A DNA stretch of 54,577 bases from UBA2231 sp964415175 (GTDB lineage Bacteria; Elusimicrobiota; Elusimicrobia; Elusimicrobiales; UBA9959). Within the stretch, counting starts at the first letter, position 1. Each line of letters begins with the position of its first letter. The notes under the pieces were generated by a model. It did no database searches. It was not told where the DNA came from and saw nothing but the letters and a program-made list of their open reading frames with translations. The stretch lies in the NCBI GenBank assembly GCA_964415175.1, contig CAYPYG010000020.1, positions 1 to 54,577 of the forward strand, given 5' to 3'. A program made the translations under genes and the position numbers. Shown piece by piece: positions 49,270 to 54,577 of the stretch.

Positions 49270-51779
49270 AACAGCCCGAGACCGTGGTCTTCTTCGGCAA
49301 GGGCGGCATAGGCAAGAGCACGCTGGCCTCCAACCTCTCCGTGCTGCTGGCGGCCGGCGGCGGCAAGGTGCTGCATGTGGGCTGCGACCCAAAGATGGAT
49401 TCCACGCTGGCCCTTGCCCGCGGCCGCGTCCCTCCCTTCAACGGCGCACCCGGGCCGGACGCCGGGGAACGCCTGCGCGGCTTCATCAGGCCCGCCGCCG
49501 TCGAGGGCGTGCACTGCGTGGAGGCCGGCGGGCCGGAGGCCGGCCTGGGCTGCGCCGGGGCGGGCATAGGCGCTCTCCTGGAAGCCATCAAGGACTCGGC
49601 CATACTGGAGAAGGACGGTTATACCGCCGCGGTCTTCGACGTGCTGGGCGACGTGGTCTGCGGCGGCTTCGCCGCCCCTCTGCGCCGGGGCTTCGCCCGC
49701 AAGGTCGTCATAGTCACCTCCGAGGAACCTCTTTCCCTCTATTCCGCCAACCGGCTCATCGCCATGGTCGGCAATTATTCCCGCAACGGCGTCTACCTGG
49801 CCGGCCTGGCCGTCAACCTCAGGGACCCGGCCGGCGCCGCGGCGGCGGAAGCTTTCGCCGCCGCGGTGAACACCAGGGTGCTCGGGATCATACCGAGGGA
49901 CCCGGCCGTGCAGGCCGCCGAGCGGCTGGGGGTGCCGGCGGTGCTGCACGCCCCCGGCAGCGGTTTCGCCGGGGCGCTGACGCGCCTGGCCGGGGCCATA
50001 GCCGCGGCGGGCCCGCGAACGAAGCCGCCGCGGCCGCTGAGCGACGCCGAGTTCGGCCTTTTCGCGGCCGGACGCGCCGTCCACAGGGCGCCCGCACCCG
50101 GGCCGGGAAGGGTCCGCGCCGGCGCCGTCGGCGTGGAGGAGGCCTTCAAGGCGGCCGGCCTCACCCCTTCGGGAATGGAAGGAGAACAGATCGTCTGCGA
50201 CTGGGACTCCCCGGCCGGCAGGGTGAAGGTGGTGCTGGCGGCGGCCGGACCCGCGACCGCCGGCCAGCTGCTTTTCTCCGACTGCGCCGCCTGCCTGCAC
50301 CCGTCCTCGGACCCCGGGATCGCGCGCAAGGTGGACATCATGGACGCCGTCCGCGGGCTGACCGGTTTCCGTTTCGACCAGCTGCTGGGTTATTTCGGCC
50401 TGGGGAGCGCTTTCCACGGCGCCGTCGGCGCCCTCGGCGCGTCGTCCGGCTTTTCCGACCGCGCTGACAAGGCCGGCGGGGAACCGCGCACTCCTCACCT
50501 GGGCTCCGGCCACTGGTACCGGTTCCTGTTCTCTTCCGGTTCCGCGGAACTGGCGCTGCCGCCGGACCTGGTGGTGGTGGAGCACGGCGACGCCGAATGC
50601 CGCTTCTGCGACTCCTTCGGAGGGCCTTTGGGCCTCTTCGGCGGCCGGCCCGACTCCGTGCCGGACCTGGCCAAGGCCAGGCCCAATGTTTTTTCCACCG
50701 GCCTGGGCCGGCGCGAGGCCCTGCTTGGCGACGAGGGCCTGGTGAAGGAAGCGCTGGAGGCCGCCGCCGCGTCGGCGGGACCGGGCGGGCTGGTGGAGTT
50801 CTATTCCACCTGCGCTCCTCTGCTGCTCGCCGGGGATACGGACCCGGCGGTCAGGGCCGCGGCCGGCCGCACCGGGGCCGCGATCAGCCGGCAGAATTAC
50901 AACAGCTACGAGGAATATTCGGAGTCCCGGGCCGCCGCCCGCTCGGCGCTGGTCCTGCGCGGGCTCGAGCGCGGCCGGAAAGCCGGCGCGAAACCGCGCT
51001 TCGACGTCGCCCTGCACGGTTACGACGAACGCCTGGCCGGGACGCTGCGCGGGGTTCTGGCGAAGACCGGGACCAGCGCGGCGCCGGAGACGGAGGACTT
51101 TTACGGCCCGCTGCTGGAAGCGCGGCTGCAGGTGCTGCGCTGCCGCGACGAGGCCCTCTGCCCGGCACTCGACAGGGCAGGCATCACGTGGGTCGTCCCG
51201 CCAGCCCCTTACGGTTTCGAAGGCAGCAAAGCCTGGCTCAAGGCAATCCTGAAGGCGCTGGGACGGAGGCTGCCGGCGGCGGCCCTTCCTTCCCGGGAAC
51301 AGGCCGCCAGGCTGCGCTCCCTGCGCGCGCTGGCCCGGAAGTACCGCATAGGGCTGTCGGCGCCAGCGGAGGAAATAGGGAGCATAACCGGGGAGCGGCT
51401 GGCCGAGGGCCTGGGGATCGCGGCGGAAGCCGGCTTCGGTTTCGAACTGCTGGTCTACCTGGAAGGCGAAGACGGGCGGAAGGCCGCCCTCGGCGACGCG
51501 GCGCGCCTGGGCAGGGCGCTGAAAACCCGCGGCCTGCGGACCAGGTTCTTCTCCACGCCCGCGGAACTGCAAAGACTGCTGTCCCGCCGGGGAGGTCCGG
51601 ACCTGGTCTATTCGGACCTGCGCCGCGACCCGCGGGTCCTGGCCGCCGGCAGGAACCCTTTCTCCTCGCTGCTCTTCGAGCCGGGATACGAGGGGGCGCT
51701 GGAATCGGCGCGCCGCCTGCTGGAGCTTTGCGAGTGGAAGTTCAGCGCCAGGTACCTGGCGCGGCCGTCATCGCTTTGA
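49266..51779 (+). CDS. NifH-like reductase fused to a nitrogenase component-1-like domain
   Basis: From GTG 49266, overlapping the upstream stop, the protein has 837 residues. Residues 4-265 are a NifH/BchL-type ATPase: P-loop GKGGIGKST at 11-19, switch I GCDPKMDST at 39-47, cluster ligands Cys96 (GLGCAGAG) and Cys132 (DVLGDVVCGGFA). NifH Arg100 is Ala99 here. Residues 265-440 match no domain I know and include CDWDSPAGRVK and SDCAACLHPSS. Residues 440-837 resemble a component 1 subunit: HGDAEC (Cys445, like HGPVGC), VFSTGLGRREALLGDEGLV, YSTCAPLLLAGDT (Cys516, like STCxxGLIGDDI), then two Rossmann domains. In nitrogenase, dark protochlorophyllide reductase and CfbCD these parts are separate proteins. 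The enzyme should pass ATP-gated electrons to the fused catalytic half; the substrate is unknown. Confidence 0.9.
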   Translation: MKQPETVVFFGKGGIGKSTLASNLSVLLAAGGGKVLHVGCDPKMDSTLALARGRVPPFNGAPGPDAGERLRGFIRPAAVEGVHCVEAGGPEAGLGCAGAGIGALLEAIKDSAILEKDGYTAAVFDVLGDVVCGGFAAPLRRGFARKVVIVTSEEPLSLYSANRLIAMVGNYSRNGVYLAGLAVNLRDPAGAAAAEAFAAAVNTRVLGIIPRDPAVQAAERLGVPAVLHAPGSGFAGALTRLAGAIAAAGPRTKPPRPLSDAEFGLFAAGRAVHRAPAPGPGRVRAGAVGVEEAFKAAGLTPSGMEGEQIVCDWDSPAGRVKVVLAAAGPATAGQLLFSDCAACLHPSSDPGIARKVDIMDAVRGLTGFRFDQLLGYFGLGSAFHGAVGALGASSGFSDRADKAGGEPRTPHLGSGHWYRFLFSSGSAELALPPDLVVVEHGDAECRFCDSFGGPLGLFGGRPDSVPDLAKARPNVFSTGLGRREALLGDEGLVKEALEAAAASAGPGGLVEFYSTCAPLLLAGDTDPAVRAAAGRTGAAISRQNYNSYEEYSESRAAARSALVLRGLERGRKAGAKPRFDVALHGYDERLAGTLRGVLAKTGTSAAPETEDFYGPLLEARLQVLRCRDEALCPALDRAGITWVVPPAPYGFEGSKAWLKAILKALGRRLPAAALPSREQAARLRSLRALARKYRIGLSAPAEEIGSITGERLAEGLGIAAEAGFGFELLVYLEGEDGRKAALGDAARLGRALKTRGLRTRFFSTPAELQRLLSRRGGPDLVYSDLRRDPRVLAAGRNPFSSLLFEPGYEGALESARRLLELCEWKFSARYLARPSSL

Positions 51780-51914
51780 GGCGTCCGGGCAGGTACCGCT
51801 TCCGGAGGCGCCGATCACGGCCCGGGGGATACCGGCCTTGTAAACGTGAGGAGGCGACACCAAGGAGCGTCTTCCGGGCAAGAGGACGGCACCCGGGGTG
51901 GGCGCCGGTTTTTT
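51780..51914 (+). ncRNA. Structured 3-prime/intergenic RNA ending in an intrinsic terminator
   Basis: Right after the fused nitrogenase-like gene come several local stems: GGCG..TCCGG with CCGGA..CGCC (about 51779-51811), CCTTG with CAAGG (about 51834-51876), CGTCTTC with GAGGACG (about 51868-51888), and a terminator stem 51887-51907 followed by six T (51909-51914). This may be only a terminator region or a small structured RNA; I could not match it to a known riboswitch. Confidence 0.35.
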
Positions 51915-51977
51915 GTTATCATAGGATCGGGCAGGGAGGTCATGTAGTCCCCGCCCGCCGTCTCTCAAAGAGGTGAT

Positions 51978-52847
51978 ATGAGGATACTTGCACTGCTGCT
52001 CTCACTGGTCTGCGCTCCGGCCGCCGCCGGAGATGGCGCCCGCGCCGATATCAGGGATATCGCGGAGACCCGCCGCCTGGCGGAGCAGATAGCCCATCTG
52101 ACCTGGCCTTTCGAGCAGGCCTCTTCCTCCTCGTCCACGCGCGGTCTGCTGGACCTGGCCGTGCTGACGCGCGCCGAACTGGCGGCGGTCAGGTCGGAAA
52201 GAATGACCCACCTCAGGCCGCTGCCGGAATTCGCCAAGCTCGATCTTTACACTTACCGCGACGCCACGCTGGCCGCTTCGCAGAACCTGCTGGTCTTCCT
52301 CGCGGCCAGTCCCTCCCTGCCCGGGGAGGCCCTCGGACGCGCCGGCGCCGCTGCGCGCGCGCTGCTGCCTCTGCTGAATTCGGAAGCGCTGCGCATCTCC
52401 GTGGCTGATCCCGCTTCGCTCTACGCCGAGCGCATAGCCGATATGGACAGGGACCTGGAGGAGAGCGCCCGGAACATACAGGAGACCGACTCCACGCTGG
52501 CCCTGGCGGAACTCATGCTGGCGCTGGGGGAATACCGTAAGCGCAACGGCGCGCCGCCAGCCCGGCTGGAGGCCCTGGTCCCCGAGTTCATTGAGCGGCT
52601 CCCGCTCTGGGTCACGCGCCATCACCAGGCCAGCGCCAAGGTATTGAATTACGTGGGCCCGGACAAGAAGCCCGCCAGGGCCGTCACCGACGACGGCGGC
52701 TGGCTGTATTTCGCTTCCCCTCTTTCCAGGTATTACGGCCTGGTGTTCCCCAACTGCAGGCACAAGATGCAGGACGGCAGGCCCGCCTACCTGCTGGGCG
52801 GTCCTGAGTACGATCGGCCGCGGACCGGCAAGGCCGCCTCGCAATAA
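51978..52847 (+). CDS. Secreted protein with pseudopilin-like C-terminal domain
   Basis: Protein of 289 residues, with AGAGGTGAT immediately before the ATG. Signal peptide residues 1-17 (LLLSLVCAPAAAG), not the type IV pilin leader. Residues 20-160 are helical and unrecognised. The last 115 residues resemble the C-terminal part of GspG-type major pseudopilins: LALAELMLALGEYRKRNG, PARLEALVPEFIERLP, DDGGWLYFASP, GLVFPNCRHKM. The combination of a Sec leader with a pseudopilin-like tail is odd; the fold could have been re-used in a soluble periplasmic protein. Function unknown. It is separated from the nitrogenase-like cluster by a terminator. Confidence 0.7.
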   Translation: MRILALLLSLVCAPAAAGDGARADIRDIAETRRLAEQIAHLTWPFEQASSSSSTRGLLDLAVLTRAELAAVRSERMTHLRPLPEFAKLDLYTYRDATLAASQNLLVFLAASPSLPGEALGRAGAAARALLPLLNSEALRISVADPASLYAERIADMDRDLEESARNIQETDSTLALAELMLALGEYRKRNGAPPARLEALVPEFIERLPLWVTRHHQASAKVLNYVGPDKKPARAVTDDGGWLYFASPLSRYYGLVFPNCRHKMQDGRPAYLLGGPEYDRPRTGKAASQ

Positions 52848-52886
52848 AGAAAGTCCGCCAGCCGGCATCCCCCGCTAAAGAACGGA

Positions 52887-54329
52887 TCAGGGCAGAACCG
52901 CCGTGGCGTAGACGGCGTAGACCCGGCTGTCGTCGGCAGTGAAATAAAGAGTGCCGTCCCTGGAGATCACCGGGGCGACCGTCAGAGAAGCCCCGCCGGG
53001 CACGGTCAGGGGGCCCCACTCGACCGAGCCGTCCGGCCGCATGGCGTAGATATCCGTACCGCCGTCCACCAGGTATACCAGGGTATCGGGGCCCGGCACC
53101 GGATCGCTGCTGAGAGAGGATAAACTTCCAAAAGCGGAACCGGAACCGGTGGTGGAACTGACCCTGTGCAGCGCCAGACTGCCATCGTAAATATAGGCGG
53201 CCCCGTCCGTACCGGTCACCGCCGCTGCTTCCACTATGTCAGGCATGGTATAAGGCCCCCATTTCTGCGTGGCGTCCGGATTAAGCGCATAAAGGTCGTA
53301 GTTATCCTTGACCAGGTAGATAAGCCCGGCCGGCCCGGCCGCAAGAGGCGCGGAAATACCGGAAACGTCAGTGGAGATCGCTTCTCCCAATCCTCCCGAC
53401 GGCGGCACCAGGTAGAGCATGTCCGCGATGTCCACGACGTAGATCGTCCCGTCCGAACCGATGACCGGCGGCCGGGCCACGCCAGGCAGCGCGGTGAAGG
53501 TGGAGTCTCCCACCCCTGTCAACGGGTCCAGCGCGTACAGGCTGGAAGCGTCTCCGTCGTAAACGTACACCGCGCCATCCGCGCCCTGCACGAGCGGAGC
53601 AGTGATATTGTCTGGAAAGAGCGGCGAAGGCCCTCCCCACTTGGAAGCGCCGGAAGAGGTAACGGCGTAGACCTTGGTGGAAGCCGCCGCTATATAGACC
53701 GAGCCGTCCGCCCCGGCCAGCGGCCCGGTGGTGAACAGATCATTATTCTCCGTGGCGAAGGCCCAATCCTGCTCCCCGTCCTGGCCGAGCGCGTACAGAA
53801 CACCGTTGGACGCCGCGGCGTAGAGCGTCCCGTTCGCCGCCACAGCCAGCGGCAGGTCGACCGGGTCCGGGAGGGTAAAGGCCCACTTGATCGTACCGGG
53901 AGCCACCGCGGCGACCTGCCGCGCGCCGGGCGTGAAATCGGTGCCGTCCGAGACCACGCAGGAGATAGTGTAGACCCCCGGGGTGTCAGGGGCCAGCCAG
54001 TAGACGCTGGTCCCGGTACCGCTAAGGGTCCCGGCGGTGCTGCTCCAGACATAGGAGAGCGCGTCTCCGTCGGGGTCGGAAGCGGAAACGGTGAGGCTGG
54101 CCAGACCGCCGGCGGCCACCGTAGTGGAGACCGCCGTCAGGGACGACACCGTCGGAGCCCCGTTGGAGGGGCCCGGCGCGGCGGGCAGCCCTTCCCTGGC
54201 GGCCCGGACCTTGTCGTCCAGTCTCTCCACGCGCTTCTTGACCGCACCGGGACGCCCCAGGCTGAAACCGGCCTGCACGGACACGGCGCAGAACAGGAGC
54301 AGTGCGACGGCGAGCAGGAGGTCCCTCAT
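52887..54329 (-). CDS. Secreted PKD-domain and PQQ-type beta-propeller protein
   Basis: Protein of 480 residues. Signal peptide 1-20. A short charged helix (GAVKKRVERLDDKVRAAREG) is followed by a PKD/Ig-like domain at about 55-145 (APTVSSL, DPDGDALSYVWSS, PGVYTISCVVSDG) and then a propeller of repeats of the form ..GxDGxxYxxxxxxxxYALxxDG..W.. characteristic of PQQ-like quinoprotein or WD-type outer-membrane binding proteins; about seven blades can be counted. It lacks quinone-ligand residues I can identify, so it is likely a binding or assembly scaffold rather than a dehydrogenase. The start overlaps the end of the barrel gene (ATGA), so the two are co-translated. Confidence 0.87.
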   Translation of the reverse strand: MRDLLLAVALLLFCAVSVQAGFSLGRPGAVKKRVERLDDKVRAAREGLPAAPGPSNGAPTVSSLTAVSTTVAAGGLASLTVSASDPDGDALSYVWSSTAGTLSGTGTSVYWLAPDTPGVYTISCVVSDGTDFTPGARQVAAVAPGTIKWAFTLPDPVDLPLAVAANGTLYAAASNGVLYALGQDGEQDWAFATENNDLFTTGPLAGADGSVYIAAASTKVYAVTSSGASKWGGPSPLFPDNITAPLVQGADGAVYVYDGDASSLYALDPLTGVGDSTFTALPGVARPPVIGSDGTIYVVDIADMLYLVPPSGGLGEAISTDVSGISAPLAAGPAGLIYLVKDNYDLYALNPDATQKWGPYTMPDIVEAAAVTGTDGAAYIYDGSLALHRVSSTTGSGSAFGSLSSLSSDPVPGPDTLVYLVDGGTDIYAMRPDGSVEWGPLTVPGGASLTVAPVISRDGTLYFTADDSRVYAVYATAVLP

Positions 54330-54577
54330 TCTTCCCTCCCGCCGAAATAGAGATTGAAGCCCAGATTCAACAGGAACTCCAGACCGCCCTCCGACAGATC
54401 GGTGGAATTATCCTTCAGGGAAACGTACATGGCCCCGAGGTCCGCCTGCGCCGAAAACCGGTAGGAGAGCCCGTACTCCGCCCCGGCATAAACGCCGCAG
54501 CCCCAGCCAGTGCCCTTGGAATAAGAGTTAATTAAAAATCCGTGTTGGTATTTTGAGGGCTTCCCCGTCGGGGAGGC
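54326..54577 (-). CDS. C-terminal part of a small outer-membrane beta-barrel protein (partial)
   Basis: Frame open from the right edge to the TGA at 54326 (83 residues). It shows alternating strands, such as WGCGVYAGAEYGLSYRFSA, DLGAMYVSL and a final FLLNLGFNLYFGG, with aromatic residues near the end, as in OmpW/OprF-type or opacity-family barrels. The N-terminus lies outside the window. The stop overlaps the start of the propeller gene, suggesting a surface or envelope unit. Confidence 0.7.
   Translation of the reverse strand, partial: ASPTGKPSKYQHGFLINSYSKGTGWGCGVYAGAEYGLSYRFSAQADLGAMYVSLKDNSTDLSEGGLEFLLNLGFNLYFGGREE

Noticed and set aside
44884..51779. Genuine nitrogen fixation locus
   Set aside because: No nifB, nifE/N pair or nifV; component-1 homologues are too divergent and one lacks the STC cysteine; fused reductase lacks the Arg100 equivalent.
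47977..51779. Dark protochlorophyllide reductase or CfbCD (F430 biosynthesis)
   Set aside because: Those enzymes have separate reductase and catalytic subunits and keep the full cysteine set; no other tetrapyrrole genes are present.

Overview
The window reads as a high-GC, diderm (outer-membrane) bacterial chromosome segment with almost gap-free coding. Outer-membrane features include PorV-like barrels, a TonB receptor, an RND/TolC pump, an EnvC/FtsX pair and a C-terminal barrel fragment. The mix of PorV-like and FlgD-Ig-type surface proteins, a fused SpmA-SpmB in a probable non-sporeformer, and a divergent nitrogenase-like locus beside a radical SAM gene fits Elusimicrobiota best. That assignment is an inference; there is no rRNA here to test it.

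Layout. 1-8654 (minus) is a five-gene surface/signalling unit: a solute-binding-like protein with no signal peptide, a GAF-GGDEF protein, a PorV-like barrel with a coiled-coil tail, a coiled-coil/TM/propeller-like protein, and a giant secreted protein with seven WDG (FlgD-Ig-like) repeats that runs off the left edge. 8782-14069 (minus) holds tsaD, a C-terminal processing protease, an EnvC-like activator and ftsX (no ftsE), plus a secreted unknown. 14352-20908 (plus) is an efflux operon: TetR, a TetR-TolC fusion, membrane-fusion protein and RND transporter, with a palindromic operator in the promoter. 20911-28305 (minus) has a secreted two-HKD phospholipase-D-like protein, glycogen synthase, GalT, and the conserved block M50 protease-trpS-scpA-scpB. 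28394-35555 is dominated by two-component genes and a divergent TonB receptor / YfiR-like pair. 35609-42079 carries tRNA-Arg(GCG), a 62-residue protein, an M32 carboxypeptidase with an apparent one-base frameshift in an A7 tract, a PAS histidine kinase, SpmAB and a glutamate-semialdehyde dehydrogenase. 42153-44763 (minus) is a subtilisin-like protease with a FlgD-Ig/T9SS-like tail next to a PorV-like barrel.

The most notable region is 44884-51779 (plus): a radical SAM protein with a B12-binding-like N-terminus, an FkbM methyltransferase, a divergent nitrogenase component-1-like subunit, and an 837-residue protein fusing a NifH-like reductase to a second component-1-like half. The last three genes overlap or nearly abut. 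The NifH half keeps the P-loop and both cluster cysteines but has Ala where nitrogenase Fe protein has the conserved Arg100. No nifB or other nif genes are present, so I read it as an undescribed reductase system acting on a small molecule or cofactor, not nitrogen fixation. To my knowledge nitrogenase paralogs near radical SAM genes have been noted in Elusimicrobia; I cannot check whether this is the same family or whether the fusion is known.

The right end (51978-54577) holds a secreted protein with a pseudopilin-like C-terminus, a PKD/PQQ-type propeller and the C-terminus of a small outer-membrane barrel. Several promoters place the predicted +1 on the A of the start codon, suggesting frequent leaderless initiation.
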